Shown: one piece after another, positions 53,101 to 62,838 of the stretch
Layout of the letters: every line of letters begins with the position of its first letter
How positions within the stretch are numbered: the stretch's first letter is position 1
NCBI RefSeq assembly: GCF_024347595.1
Contig: NZ_AP025507.1
Span: forward strand, 744,001-808,000
Direction of reading: 5' to 3'
Length of the DNA: 64,000 nucleotides
Source: Vibrio pomeroyi
GTDB lineage: Bacteria > Pseudomonadota > Gammaproteobacteria > Enterobacterales > Vibrionaceae
Position numbers and translations under genes: made by a program
Notes under the pieces: model-generated
What the model was told of the DNA's origin: nothing
Databases searched by the model: none
The model's input: only the letters and a program-made list of their open reading frames with translations

Positions 53101-56100
53101 CTTACTCACCGGTTACGTTGGTTCTGTCAGTGCGGAGAACGTTGCTTTTACGCTTAGCTTCCCTCAAACAGATAGCCAAGTTGACTCGGATGTAACCTAC
53201 ACATTTGTTTTAAATAAAGGCTTGGATCAAAGTTCCCCTACAGACCAAATTCCATTTGTTGTCACTGCCAGAGATGATGACAACGATGAAACCAAATTAA
53301 CCTTGAACGTGTCAGTGACTGATGGCGGTGAGCCGACGATTGGTTCGGGAACTGTTGAGTTGAGTGAAACCCCTATCGCTGATAGCATACCTTCGGGAGT
53401 TGGCTCAACAGCAAACGTGAGCTTAGCCGTTACCGCGGGCAATGACCCTCTGGTTTTCTTAGGTTTGGATGTGACCACTGGTCAAGCTGTTCTCGACAGT
53501 GATGGTATAGCGGTAACCAATAATGGTGAAGCGCTAACTTGGCGTGATAACGGTAATGGTACCTTTGATGCAGTTCTCGGTAACGGTGATGCTGTTTTCA
53601 AAATCAAACTACCAGATAACTTCAGCCTTGAAGCCAATGGTTCAACAAGTGTTGATGTCGTCATTGAGCTTTATCAGTCCATTGATCATGGCTCTGGTTC
53701 TAAAGATACCGAGCTGACGATCCCAGCGTCTATCGTCACCATTGACTCTGATGGATCGAGAGACACGCAAGAATCCGACATTAAAATATACGACGGTAAA
53801 GATCCTGCATTCTCAATTGTAGGCAGTATATCTGTTGATGAAGATGGACTCATTGGTGACAACGAACAAGCCGGTACTGAAGAGCCGAGTCCATCTATAT
53901 CCATAATTCAAGGCTCGGACGATATTGCTTCCGTATCAATTAATATTGATGCATTTGATGCTCTCGGTTACACCAGTGGTGGGCGAGCGATTTCCTTACA
54001 GGAAGTAAATGCCGATGGTTGGCATTACGCGCAAGATTCGTCAGGTAACGATATCTTCCGAATTCGCTTCAACAACGATGGCACCACCGAGTTTAACCTT
54101 TATGGACCGCTCGATCATGCCACGGGTGACGGTGAAAATAACCTTGCTGTGAATTTTGAATTGGTTGTCACAGATGCCGACGGCGATAGCTCTGATCCCG
54201 CTATTTACTCTGTAAACGTAACTGACGCAGTTCCAATTGCGCGAAGTGGTTCTATTGAGTTAGTGGAAGGCGACAACCTTAACGGACAGTTTTTAACGGA
54301 AGAATTTGCTGGCGCTGATGGCGCCACCATTATTAGTTTCGATTATCGCGGTACTACTTACACCTTTGTAGATGCTGATACCCCAATAACCATTGATCTA
54401 ATCAACGATTTTGACAGTGGTAGCGTATACGGCCAGTTTACTCTCTCATCAGACGGTAGCTACCAACTAACGACGAAACCGAATGTAACGACCAACCCTG
54501 CCGATCCCAAGATCGTCGATGACATTGACTATTTGGTGCGAGATGCCGATGGCGATGAAGTCGTTAGTAACGCTGAGCTCATACTGGATGATAACGAAGG
54601 TTTTATTCGTTATGAAGATTCGGAAACCACAGAAGATAACGATGCGATTATTGTAGTCAGTGTTTCAACTGGAGATATTGACCAAAGCGAAACCGTTACG
54701 GCTATTGAGTTCTCCGAAGCATCTTTAAACGGTGGTAGTTTGTACCTTGATGACGTATTGCTTCAAGTTGTAGACGGCAAAGTCACCTTGTCTGGAAGTC
54801 AATTGGCTGCAATTGATAGTCAGTTTACAGGCCCGAATGGACAGTTGACCTATCGTCCAGCTCTGCATGAGTCCAATACCACGTCGACGGTTATTTTGGC
54901 GATCAACGCGATTATTAGTACCGATACTGTACCAAAAGAGCTGACCGCTGATATTGCTGTTTCTGTTTTACCTGTAGCTGACGCACCTGATTGGTCTGAT
55001 TCGGTCTTCACTTATCAATCCGTGGAAGATGATGCCGACCCTATCAAGCTTGATATTACCGCTCAACTCGTTGACCAAGATTCGTCGGAAACACTAACTT
55101 ATACGATAAGTGGTATTCCAGATGGTCTGAATATCACCTTGAACGGAAATGCCGTTAAAGAGGGTAAGGAGTACACTCAGAATCAAATCGACAAAATGGA
55201 AATCAGAGCTGATGAAAATTTAGCGGGTCGATTTGAATTTGAAATTACTGCGATTGCGACTGAAGCAGGAAATACCTTTGCGGATCCAGATGATAGAACT
55301 GCCGATATTGTTAATACTGTAGTCGTTGAGATCTCACCGGATGCGGACACTCCAATTTTATCTGTTAAAGATTACAAAGGTTTGGAAGATGAAAACATCT
55401 TCTTAAAGAACGTAATCAATGGTGCGTTGACTGATACCGATGGTTCTGAATCTTTAAGTTATCAGATTGAAGTGCAAGACGGCTGGGCGATTCAAGGAGG
55501 ATTGTTTGACCTAATTGGTCCTAATACTTATCTCGTGTCTGCTGAAGCGATAGAGAACGGCACCGCTTATTTAATCCCAAAAGAAGACATCAGCTCCTTT
55601 ACGGAAGACCTATTCATTAACGTGACTGCCGTTTCTTATGAATCGACAATTGACTCGTTAGACCCTGTTAATGTGACTGCGCTTAGCGATACTAAAACCA
55701 TCAATATTTTCCTCAAAGGTGTAGTGGATGAGCCTGTTGTTGTGGATGGAGGCAATGCACACTGGGAATATGATAGCGACACTAAAGTCATCAGCAATCA
55801 ATCTGTTCTCAATGAAGATGGTTTGATTCGACTCGACTTTGTTGTTCAAACCTCAGATGACGATGTTTCAGAAGAGATCAACATTCTCCTGACCAACATC
55901 CCTGAAGGCACTTTGCTGGTGGATGCTCTGGGTGAACCAGTGTCACTGACGATTGCTTATATCGATGATGTTACTGGCGCAGTATTCCAAGTCTCTAATG
56001 CACAATTGAATGATTTGTATCTTAAGCCAGTCGCTGATTTCAGTGGCGAACTGGAACTTACCGTTATTGCTATCTCAACTGAACCTGACGGTGATTCGGG

Positions 56101-59100
56101 CGAATTTCCGATGACCTTGAAGGTAGAGTTAGCGCCTGTTGTTGATCAAAAAGATGGCCAAACGGTAAGCACTCAAGGTATTGAAGACAGCCAAATCGGA
56201 TTGAATCTTGAACCATCTGTAAATCAAGATGTCGATGGCAGTGAGTCTTTAACTGGGTATGTGATTGATAGCCTTCCTGCTGATCTGACTCTCTATTTTG
56301 ACGGCAGTGTGATCGAAGTGCCTGCTTCAGGTTTGGATTTAGAGAGCCTATTGGATAGCACGACGCCAACATTATCGGAGCTTTTAAACAGCGGCAGGTT
56401 GTCAGTAACGGCAACTGAAGATTTGAGCGGCACGTTCTCAATCCCAATTACTTATGAAGTTACAGATACGTCGCCGACGGGCGCGACCGATGTAAAAGAT
56501 ATCTCGGGATCCATTAGTGTCACTGTTGATGCGAGGGTCGAGTCAGATACACGTTTAGAAAGTTCGGGTCAGCTGTACACCAGTGATGACGGCTCTCCGG
56601 TCAACGTGTCAGATGCGGTTACTTTTGTTGATGCTGATATGGATGGCTCTGAGTACTTAGATTATATCTTGATCGATGTACCTGATGGTTATTCTTTGAT
56701 TATCGACCACCCGAACGGAGCCGCTCAAGATATTTCAGGAAACTGGATTATCTCGGCGAATGGCCTAACGAGTGATTCTATCCAAGAATTGGCGCAAGAA
56801 ATCCTGAGCGGCATGACGATCTCCAGCCCAAGTGACACCCCTGTGTTAGATATTGTGGTGCGTGCTCGTGTCATTGATGGTGAAGATTCGAAATACATTG
56901 ATACCTCATTCCAAATTCAGATTACAGGTCATGACGGCGGGGGCGGTTCTTGTGACCCTGTCGGCCCACCAAGTCCAATCCAACCTGATGGCGATATTAA
57001 AACGCCAGAAGGTGAAGATATCGATCTAACGGGTTTATTAAATACTGATGTTGCCAGTGACCCAGACAACACGATCTCTTTCTATATTCCAGCTGACTCT
57101 CTGCCTGAAGGCGTCGAGATTTCAGGGGAAGGTGTTATTGCTGAATATGATGCAACTGGTGAAGTGGTCGGTTACTCGATTACTGCTGGTGGTCTATCGA
57201 AGTTAACGCTAACTGGGTTAGATGAAGACTTTGCAGGGTGCATTGATTTCACGATAGAGACGGTCGAAACCTCACCGTGTAATGGTGAAACAGTCACGAC
57301 AAATCAAACGATCAGTATTCAAGTACTGCCTGTTGTCGATGACATTACGGTTGCAACGGATTCGACAACAATCCAAGAAGACATCACAACGGATCTTAAT
57401 CTTGAGCTTGTTCTTGGAGATAGCGTTGAAGAAGGCCAGTTAATCACGGGTGAAGGCAACAGCGCTACTGGTAAAGAGACCGTTAACTCTCTGACCATCA
57501 CAGTATCAAATGGTGTGACACTGTCGGAAAGCCCTGCCGATACTGGCTTGTTGGTTGATAACGGCAATGGCACATGGACGGTAACCGATCCTAGCCGATT
57601 GAGTGATGTGTTGGTGACACCACCAGAACACTACAGTGGTGAAATTACCTTAACGGTAACAGCCAATATTACCGATGAAGCGGATTGCGTAACTGAAACG
57701 GATACGCAAGATAAAACGACTGTAGTGACGATCACGGTTGAACCTGTCGCTGACGCGGCAAACTTGGTAACACAAGACATTGTCGGCGATGAAGACAACT
57801 ATATTTCATTGTCATCACTTAGCGCAGAGCTGATTGACCAAGATGGCTCTGAAAATATGTCCTTGGCATTGAAAGGCGTGCCTGAAGGCGCAATTGTCGC
57901 GTTAAAAGTGGGCGATAGTTACGAATTGGTACCGAATAATGGCGTCGATGGCGGCACTTTTGATGGTAACCCTACTTACGAGTGGCAGCTGGATCCGAGC
58001 CAGCTCGCAGATCTCGTTATCATGCCGCCACGAGATTTCAGTGGTGACATGAATCTTGTACTTGAGGCGATTACTCAAGAAATCGGCACCACAGAAATTC
58101 GTTATACCGAATCTGAATTCACGGTCGGTGTGAACCCTATTGGTGACAAGGTTGAGTTCTTCGATTTACCTGAACAACTGACGGGCAGTGAAGATGAAGG
58201 CATTGTTATTCCGCTTGATGCGAATAGCTTTGAGACGAATAGTGATGAATTCTTGTCAATTACGGTAACGGTAAATGGGACTTCGGACCCATCAGGGTTA
58301 GTTGGGTTAGACCGAATTCGAATTGGCTCTGAAACCAGTTCTTTCACCAGTGTTGGTGGCATCATACAGGCGACGATCATCGTAAAAGCCAGCTCTGTCG
58401 ATGAGCTCGAATTCTTTGCAGGCGATGCGTTTGGTAATCTCGATATTACGATTACAGGCCGAACGGTCGATCAAAACACTGTACTTGGTGAGTTAGTGGT
58501 CGACACGGGTGACCCAAGCTCGCAAGACATGACGCTTGTTATCACACCAGAACCTGATGCTCCGTTACTGAGCGTTGAATACCCATCGATAGTCGCGGAA
58601 GCGAGTGGCACGATTCCTCTAGGCTTAGATCTTTCTTTGGTTAACCCCGCGGATTCAGAGGAGGGTTTTATCACCATCTATGACATACCTGCAGGTTTGA
58701 CCTTCTCACATGGTTCGATGGTCGGAGGACAATACGTGGTGGACCTGGCAGATGTACCTAACCTGGCGATAACAGGGGGCTACAGCAGTGGTGATCAATT
58801 TGAGCTAACGATTGAGCCGTCTGCAGAGATAGGCAACAACCAAGCGGTAGGTTTGCCTCAAACGGTATCGGTTGAATTTGTCGCTGAAGGAGACTCTACG
58901 ATTACCGCAACAGAGGATAACGATCTGCTGATTGGCGGCGCAGGCTCAGATAATTTTGTATTTGAATCGTCAGGTTTGGGGAGTGCAGAGACCCCAAGCT
59001 ACGATGTGGTTCAAGATTTTGATGCGTCTCCAAATACAGATGCAATTGACCTCTCAGGTATTCTAGGAAGCCTTGGGCTGAATACCGGAGTAGGAGCAAC

Positions 59101-59293
59101 ACAATACCTAGATTTAGAAGAATCTGGAGAAGGCGTAACCATTTCTATTAAACCAAATGGTGATGAAGACGTTCAACAAAACATCTTACTTGCCGATGTC
59201 ACGTACGACGATCTGTATCAAGGTGACAGCAGCAGTGCATTAGAAGCACAAATTTTACAAAAAATGATAGAAGACAATAATTTAACGCTGTAA
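50117..59293 (+). CDS. Giant type I secreted repeat protein (adhesin-like)
   Basis: The 3058-residue acidic protein has no Sec signal peptide. Order: a unique N-terminus (1-140), three Ig-like repeats of about 102 residues (about 142-445), a linker region, four T1SS-143-type repeats (about 775-1370), about ten cadherin/VCBS-like units of about 130 residues rich in DxDGSE (about 1620-2815), and a C-terminal secretion domain of the VC_A0849 subclass with one RTX-like GGAGSDNFVF followed by YDVVQDFDASPNTDAIDLS. It would be exported by the adjacent ABC system and bind calcium. Adhesion or biofilm is inferred from family. Its four cysteines cluster at 2279-2524. No TAAG/PAAG LapG site is seen near the N-terminus. 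GGAAG precedes the ATG. Confidence 0.9.
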   Translation: MDPILYIEVGGVVWQVMADGTWLQVPASQTKVEGVQVVSIEPQNLDQTQPLTEPQIAAVEQQLEEVVTQLVNNIESAPQQQNSANDQPSASASFIAYVRSTLDETLAEAGFDTRPTEYFEDDTTSNEGNLDILLPSAALTVDILDGGDGYENQFEVPSVTITGTAVDVRDGRTVLLTITDVNGNTVTTTAITNDEAYVVNGVDLSSLAEGDLKVDAVIADDFGNSITANDSTIKDTLATIDVDFDGFGDEFYNKFEVDNGALVGTVTNVEDGQTISISITDSQGLTQEYTTTVSGGTWTLTLQDYSSFAEGELTVIANTIDVAGNPTTATDTIVKDTLASITASVDDGGDGVLNSFEIQSAKFLGTVQNVEDGQTVNIRISDSTTNVIVLTATVVNGAWSVEGVDLTSFADGSISIEADTIDIAGNPANAVNSAGVIVIDTVSPVIDIDTLDGFSILAFRSGQLTTMQGTTNVAEGLPVYIEVSDGTQTLVFEGVVDSAGNWLVENIDISALDSSAEWTIDAKVFNTVGNEAIDDMPTIILPESVVFSENVIGIFGDETQTSDIRIDFADISFGDDQSLAESLTSQGLTITVAVSSDKQSLVGTRSDGQIVFDAAISGSNVNINFYKAIDQEADLDSIQTALVIEGLQTDADGTTELVIGHLPIVIKDSEPLIFDEFYDVIEGEVVSGNVLNNDIYLDTQLTIKSVEVDGTTQTISGSAPVSFTLDEGVLTVFANGHWTFVANRNLDHTVAQNISFNYVAGDSSNDFGNGTAVIDIFDGDAGQILDGDATTTETDVSDGIQTVVGQFTVLGESDNPDPDSLVFSADTLNQLDALNLTTSEILFPLSYTLSADGKVITAQVSGETIFTLTLSATSSGDDVLANVTLVLNKPLNHELVKDSFTLPMLIEGNDLDGTPLGEGRFEWIVKDGSDPILVSVSDAAVDESDLSSGATTSTGVFSLNLGSDYEGALFFNLADQPMLFSGGEQIVYTVSPSGNLLTGYVGSVSAENVAFTLSFPQTDSQVDSDVTYTFVLNKGLDQSSPTDQIPFVVTARDDDNDETKLTLNVSVTDGGEPTIGSGTVELSETPIADSIPSGVGSTANVSLAVTAGNDPLVFLGLDVTTGQAVLDSDGIAVTNNGEALTWRDNGNGTFDAVLGNGDAVFKIKLPDNFSLEANGSTSVDVVIELYQSIDHGSGSKDTELTIPASIVTIDSDGSRDTQESDIKIYDGKDPAFSIVGSISVDEDGLIGDNEQAGTEEPSPSISIIQGSDDIASVSINIDAFDALGYTSGGRAISLQEVNADGWHYAQDSSGNDIFRIRFNNDGTTEFNLYGPLDHATGDGENNLAVNFELVVTDADGDSSDPAIYSVNVTDAVPIARSGSIELVEGDNLNGQFLTEEFAGADGATIISFDYRGTTYTFVDADTPITIDLINDFDSGSVYGQFTLSSDGSYQLTTKPNVTTNPADPKIVDDIDYLVRDADGDEVVSNAELILDDNEGFIRYEDSETTEDNDAIIVVSVSTGDIDQSETVTAIEFSEASLNGGSLYLDDVLLQVVDGKVTLSGSQLAAIDSQFTGPNGQLTYRPALHESNTTSTVILAINAIISTDTVPKELTADIAVSVLPVADAPDWSDSVFTYQSVEDDADPIKLDITAQLVDQDSSETLTYTISGIPDGLNITLNGNAVKEGKEYTQNQIDKMEIRADENLAGRFEFEITAIATEAGNTFADPDDRTADIVNTVVVEISPDADTPILSVKDYKGLEDENIFLKNVINGALTDTDGSESLSYQIEVQDGWAIQGGLFDLIGPNTYLVSAEAIENGTAYLIPKEDISSFTEDLFINVTAVSYESTIDSLDPVNVTALSDTKTINIFLKGVVDEPVVVDGGNAHWEYDSDTKVISNQSVLNEDGLIRLDFVVQTSDDDVSEEINILLTNIPEGTLLVDALGEPVSLTIAYIDDVTGAVFQVSNAQLNDLYLKPVADFSGELELTVIAISTEPDGDSGEFPMTLKVELAPVVDQKDGQTVSTQGIEDSQIGLNLEPSVNQDVDGSESLTGYVIDSLPADLTLYFDGSVIEVPASGLDLESLLDSTTPTLSELLNSGRLSVTATEDLSGTFSIPITYEVTDTSPTGATDVKDISGSISVTVDARVESDTRLESSGQLYTSDDGSPVNVSDAVTFVDADMDGSEYLDYILIDVPDGYSLIIDHPNGAAQDISGNWIISANGLTSDSIQELAQEILSGMTISSPSDTPVLDIVVRARVIDGEDSKYIDTSFQIQITGHDGGGGSCDPVGPPSPIQPDGDIKTPEGEDIDLTGLLNTDVASDPDNTISFYIPADSLPEGVEISGEGVIAEYDATGEVVGYSITAGGLSKLTLTGLDEDFAGCIDFTIETVETSPCNGETVTTNQTISIQVLPVVDDITVATDSTTIQEDITTDLNLELVLGDSVEEGQLITGEGNSATGKETVNSLTITVSNGVTLSESPADTGLLVDNGNGTWTVTDPSRLSDVLVTPPEHYSGEITLTVTANITDEADCVTETDTQDKTTVVTITVEPVADAANLVTQDIVGDEDNYISLSSLSAELIDQDGSENMSLALKGVPEGAIVALKVGDSYELVPNNGVDGGTFDGNPTYEWQLDPSQLADLVIMPPRDFSGDMNLVLEAITQEIGTTEIRYTESEFTVGVNPIGDKVEFFDLPEQLTGSEDEGIVIPLDANSFETNSDEFLSITVTVNGTSDPSGLVGLDRIRIGSETSSFTSVGGIIQATIIVKASSVDELEFFAGDAFGNLDITITGRTVDQNTVLGELVVDTGDPSSQDMTLVITPEPDAPLLSVEYPSIVAEASGTIPLGLDLSLVNPADSEEGFITIYDIPAGLTFSHGSMVGGQYVVDLADVPNLAITGGYSSGDQFELTIEPSAEIGNNQAVGLPQTVSVEFVAEGDSTITATEDNDLLIGGAGSDNFVFESSGLGSAETPSYDVVQDFDASPNTDAIDLSGILGSLGLNTGVGATQYLDLEESGEGVTISIKPNGDEDVQQNILLADVTYDDLYQGDSSSALEAQILQKMIEDNNLTL
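50539..51450 (+). repeat. Three Ig-like repeats in the giant protein
   Basis: The sequence around DGGDGYENQFEV, DGFGDEFYNKFEV and DGGDGVLNSFEI recurs at intervals of about 305 bases (about 102 residues). Each copy has a VEDGQT-like segment and ends in a DT-Sx linker. Confidence 0.8.
52448..54230 (+). repeat. Four T1SS-143-type repeats
   Basis: Units begin at about 52448, 52895, 53322 and 53791 and end near 54230, spacing 427-469 bases (about 143-156 residues). Each begins with a DGxxP-like segment and has a NxPLNH or NxxLDH element inside. The name follows the TIGRFAM repeat family as I recall it. Confidence 0.75.
54970..58560 (+). repeat. About ten cadherin/VCBS-like units
   Basis: Units of about 400 bases recur at about 54970, 55337, 55717, 56136, 56531, 56935, 57329, 57741, 58137 and 58555. 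Each has a VxPVADAP-like linker, an ED-I/F-L segment, then a DxDGSE calcium-type loop. The sixth opens with a GGGGS linker and cysteine instead of the usual linker. Confidence 0.75.
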
Positions 59294-59326
59294 GTTAGAT
59301 GTACAGTCTATAAAAGGAAGTTTAGA

Positions 59327-61486
59327 TTGGTAGAACAAAAAGACAGCTGGCTAGGTTGTGTTGAGTGGTTGTGTGAGCATTTTAATGTTCGCAGCCATCC
59401 TTCCAAAATAGTGTCTGGCCTACCTTTAGATGAAGGCCGGCTCAATGAATCCCTTTTTCCAAGAGCGATTGAGAAGTCGGGGTTAACGCTGAGCCACGTT
59501 AAAAAAGAATTACTGATTCAATGTCAGTTCCCTGTTGTTGCCGTTAATTCTGCGACAGGGACTCCTCTTGTCGTCACTCAAAGTTCCGGTGGCGACTTTC
59601 ATGTATTGGATTGCGAAACTAATTCAAGCCAACAAACCCTTTTAAAAGACTTGGTTGCTAAAGTAGAACCGTATGTGTGGCAAGTGGGTGCTCAAGCGCT
59701 TGATGATGCCCGCGTACAATCCCATGAACGTAGCGAGAATAAATCCAATACTCGTTGGTTATGGCGTGTCGTCAAAGAAGTGAAGCCTTGGTATCGAGAC
59801 CTGTTTATCGCTTCATTTTTGATCAACTTACTCGCGTTAGTTGTACCTCTGTTTACCATGAACGTTTACGACCGTGTGGTACCAAACCAAGCGTTTAATA
59901 CCTTGTGGGTGTTGGCCGCAGGAGTGGGCATTGTCGTTATTTTTGATTGGGTGTTGAGAAGTTCACGAAGCTCTGTGACTGATATGGCTGGGCGCTATAT
60001 TGATAACAAGTTGTCTTCTCAACTGTTCTCTAAAGTGCTCGGTATGAAGTTGGAAAATCGACCTCAATCGGTAGGTGCATTTGCCAGACAGCTTCAAGAC
60101 TTCGACAGCGTGAAAGATTTTTTCACTTCCATATCTTTGGTCACGTTAGTCGACTTACCGTTCACCTTGTTATTCCTTTTCCTTATCGGTTGGCTCGGTG
60201 GGGCGATGATGTTCATACCTGTCGCGATCATGCTTGTTTTGATTGTGTTGAGCATAGCGATGAAAGGCAAAGTCGAGAAAACATTCGATGAAACCGCACG
60301 TTTATCAACACAAAGACAAGCGCAGCTGTTTGATTGTTTAACAACCCTTCCGGACATTAAACAAAATAACGCTGAAGGTATTACTCAAAAGCGTTGGGAG
60401 CAGACGATTTCATCGCTCTCTCAATGGCAGACTCAATCTCGCCACTATTCGAATATCGTGACGCACTCCATCCAGTCGAGTCAGCAGATTGTCACCATCA
60501 CTCTGATCATCTTCGGTGTTTATCAGATCTCTGAAGGCCTATTGAGCATGGGCGGCTTGATAGCTGTGGTGATGTTGAGTGGACGCGCTGCGAGCTCGGT
60601 GAATCAACTTTCTCTTTTAATGCTGAGATTCCAACAAACACGATCGGCCGTCGAAGGCCTGAATCAAATCATGGAGTTACCTCAAGAAGAGTCTAAACAC
60701 CAAGTAATCGATAAGGGGCACTTTGATGGCGGGGTTAGGTTGGATGAAGTCATGTTTACCTATCCAGAAACGCAAAGTCCTGCGTTAAAGGAAATCTCTC
60801 TTGAGATAAAACCGGGTGAACGAGTTGGCCTTGTGGGCGCAGCAGGAGCCGGAAAAACCACGCTTTTATCGATTGTTGCTCGCCAATATTTACCCACAAC
60901 AGGGCAAGCTTTTTATCAAGAAATCGATGGGCAATTGTGGCCAACCAGTGTGTTGCGCAGTGGCATGGGCTGGGTAGGGCAAACCACCAATCTTATCTTC
61001 GGAAGTGTTTACGACAACGTCACGCTTGGGGCGACTAACGTTGATGAGGAGAAGTTGAGACAAGCTCTACAACAGTCGGGTTTGAATGGTTATATGGGGC
61101 GCTTAAGCAATGGCTTAGAAACGCCAGTTGGTGAAGGTGGCCGATTGCTTTCAGGGGGCCAACGCCAAGCTGTGGCGATAGCGAGAGCATTATATCGTTG
61201 TCCAAAGCTATTGATCATGGATGAGCCGACCAGCGCGTTAGATAACCAAGCTGAAATACAGTTCTTCAATGCACTACAAAGCATGCCGAGAGAAACCTCG
61301 ATGCTGATCAGTTCGCATAAATCTTCTTTCTTGATGATGTGTGACCGTGTGATTGTGTTGGATAAAGGCCAGATCGTGGCTGAGGGTGAGCCAAAAGATA
61401 TCCTCTCTCTACAGAAGAAAAGTGTTCCGAAAGGAATCAGTCGTTTTAAGACGGTTTCAGTGGTGAAGGGAGGTCGTCATGAGTAA
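59327..61486 (+). CDS. Type I secretion ABC transporter with C39-like domain
   Basis: The 719-residue protein has an N-terminal C39-like domain (about 1-130), five to six membrane helices (about 160-430) and an ATPase domain (about 470-700) with Walker A GAAGAGKTT at 504-512, signature LSGGQRQAVAIARAL and LLIMDEPTSALD. The N-terminal domain lacks an obvious catalytic Cys-His set, as in LapB-like exporters that do not cleave a leader. It should export the giant protein. The start is TTG with AAGGAAG upstream, 33 bases after the giant gene. It overlaps the next gene by eight bases. Confidence 0.9.
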   Translation: MVEQKDSWLGCVEWLCEHFNVRSHPSKIVSGLPLDEGRLNESLFPRAIEKSGLTLSHVKKELLIQCQFPVVAVNSATGTPLVVTQSSGGDFHVLDCETNSSQQTLLKDLVAKVEPYVWQVGAQALDDARVQSHERSENKSNTRWLWRVVKEVKPWYRDLFIASFLINLLALVVPLFTMNVYDRVVPNQAFNTLWVLAAGVGIVVIFDWVLRSSRSSVTDMAGRYIDNKLSSQLFSKVLGMKLENRPQSVGAFARQLQDFDSVKDFFTSISLVTLVDLPFTLLFLFLIGWLGGAMMFIPVAIMLVLIVLSIAMKGKVEKTFDETARLSTQRQAQLFDCLTTLPDIKQNNAEGITQKRWEQTISSLSQWQTQSRHYSNIVTHSIQSSQQIVTITLIIFGVYQISEGLLSMGGLIAVVMLSGRAASSVNQLSLLMLRFQQTRSAVEGLNQIMELPQEESKHQVIDKGHFDGGVRLDEVMFTYPETQSPALKEISLEIKPGERVGLVGAAGAGKTTLLSIVARQYLPTTGQAFYQEIDGQLWPTSVLRSGMGWVGQTTNLIFGSVYDNVTLGATNVDEEKLRQALQQSGLNGYMGRLSNGLETPVGEGGRLLSGGQRQAVAIARALYRCPKLLIMDEPTSALDNQAEIQFFNALQSMPRETSMLISSHKSSFLMMCDRVIVLDKGQIVAEGEPKDILSLQKKSVPKGISRFKTVSVVKGGRHE

Positions 61487-62804
61487 TGATATTCAGTGGA
61501 CCAACAATCACTTGGCATTCCGTTCTCGTAAGCTGATTTGGCTAAGTGCTCTACTTATTGTCTCGATTATCGGTTGGGCGACGTGGGCAACACTAGAAGA
61601 AGTGGTGATCGGTGAAGGCAAAGTTGTGCCGAGCCTTTCAGTTCAAACCATTCAGAGTCTAGAAGGCGGCTTGGTTCAAGAGATCATGGTACGACAAGGT
61701 CAATCTGTCGTGAAAGGCCAACCTCTGGCTAAGCTAGAAGACACGCGTTTTAAAGCCGCTTTTCTAGAGTCGGCTCAACAAGCGGATACCTTACTTGCTC
61801 AACAATTAAGATTAAAGGCTGAACTGTCGACGGTTGTTTTAAATAACGATGCGAAAGAGTGGTATGAGCGAGTGGTCTTGGTGCCACAAGATATTGCTGT
61901 TGATGTATCAAGTCATCCCGCGTTGATGAACGCAAAAGCAAACTACCGAGAGCGCTTAGGTCAGTTGAAATCTGAGCTTGAAGAGGCGGCACTTCGCATT
62001 GAGCAACAAGACCAAGCGCGTGTTGATACGCTGAATAATATCCAGACTCTAGAAAGTAGCCTAGATATCGTTATTCGTGAACGCAACATGCTCAAAGACG
62101 TGGTCGCGAGCGGCGCGGTTGCTGAGGTTGAACTGCTGAAGCTGAACCGTGATGTGGTGAAGCTGAAAGGCGATATTGCCAGCTCAAAAGTGGCGGCTCA
62201 AAAACAGATAGCTGCTTACTCAGAATCGATAGCGGATCATCGCAGCATCGCACTCGACTTTCGTGCCAAGGTACAAGGTCAATTGAATGAAGTGGCCAGT
62301 AAAATCGCGCAATTGAACGAAAGCCAACAGGCGATTGCCGACCAGTTGAAACGAACTGAAATTTTGGCGCCCGTCGATGGCACGGTGAAAGAGATATTTG
62401 TTCGCACCATTGGCGGTGTGGTGAGGCCGGGTGAGCCAATTATTGAGCTGATTCCGTCGAACAGCCAGTTGATTGTTGAAGCCAGAATCTCGCCACAGGA
62501 TATTGCCTTCGTGCATAAAGGTTTGGGCGCCACGATTAAATTCACTGCTTATGATTTTGTCATTTATGGTGGGCTTAAAGGCGAGGTGACTTATGTCAGT
62601 GCTGACGCCTTGCAAACAGAAGATGGCAACGCCTATTACCGAGCCCATATTCAGTTAAATGAAGACCAACAACAAAACTCTGCCTTTAGCATTATCCCAG
62701 GAATGCAAGTGGCGGTTGATATCTTAACCGGTGAAAAAACAGTATTGAGTTATTGGTTAAAACCTATTTTACGAGCTAAGGAAAACTCACTTCGCGAACG
62801 ATGA
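61479..62804 (+). CDS. Type I secretion membrane fusion protein (HlyD family)
   Basis: The 441-residue protein has one N-terminal membrane helix (about 17-37), a lipoyl half (EEVVIGEGKVVPS, about 46-58), a long coiled-coil hairpin (about 95-285) and a second lipoyl half with RTEILAPVDGTVKEIFVRTIGGVV and the beta-barrel domain. It bridges the ABC transporter and the TolC channel. Its ATG overlaps the ABC stop by eight bases, so translation is coupled. Confidence 0.92.
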   Translation: MSNDIQWTNNHLAFRSRKLIWLSALLIVSIIGWATWATLEEVVIGEGKVVPSLSVQTIQSLEGGLVQEIMVRQGQSVVKGQPLAKLEDTRFKAAFLESAQQADTLLAQQLRLKAELSTVVLNNDAKEWYERVVLVPQDIAVDVSSHPALMNAKANYRERLGQLKSELEEAALRIEQQDQARVDTLNNIQTLESSLDIVIRERNMLKDVVASGAVAEVELLKLNRDVVKLKGDIASSKVAAQKQIAAYSESIADHRSIALDFRAKVQGQLNEVASKIAQLNESQQAIADQLKRTEILAPVDGTVKEIFVRTIGGVVRPGEPIIELIPSNSQLIVEARISPQDIAFVHKGLGATIKFTAYDFVIYGGLKGEVTYVSADALQTEDGNAYYRAHIQLNEDQQQNSAFSIIPGMQVAVDILTGEKTVLSYWLKPILRAKENSLRER

Positions 62805-62838
62805 AGTGGGTTAAAGCATAAATATAAAAGGAAGTGTA

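Noticed and set aside
53227..53904. Minus-strand frames inside the giant repeat gene
   Set aside because: The repeat gene is rich in Asp/Gly/Thr/Ser codons whose complements give open frames. They lack ribosome sites and any coherent domain.
54970..58560. DNA-level tandem repeats in the giant gene as a phase-variation device
   Set aside because: The repeats are clear in protein but diverged in DNA, so simple slippage between identical copies is unlikely.
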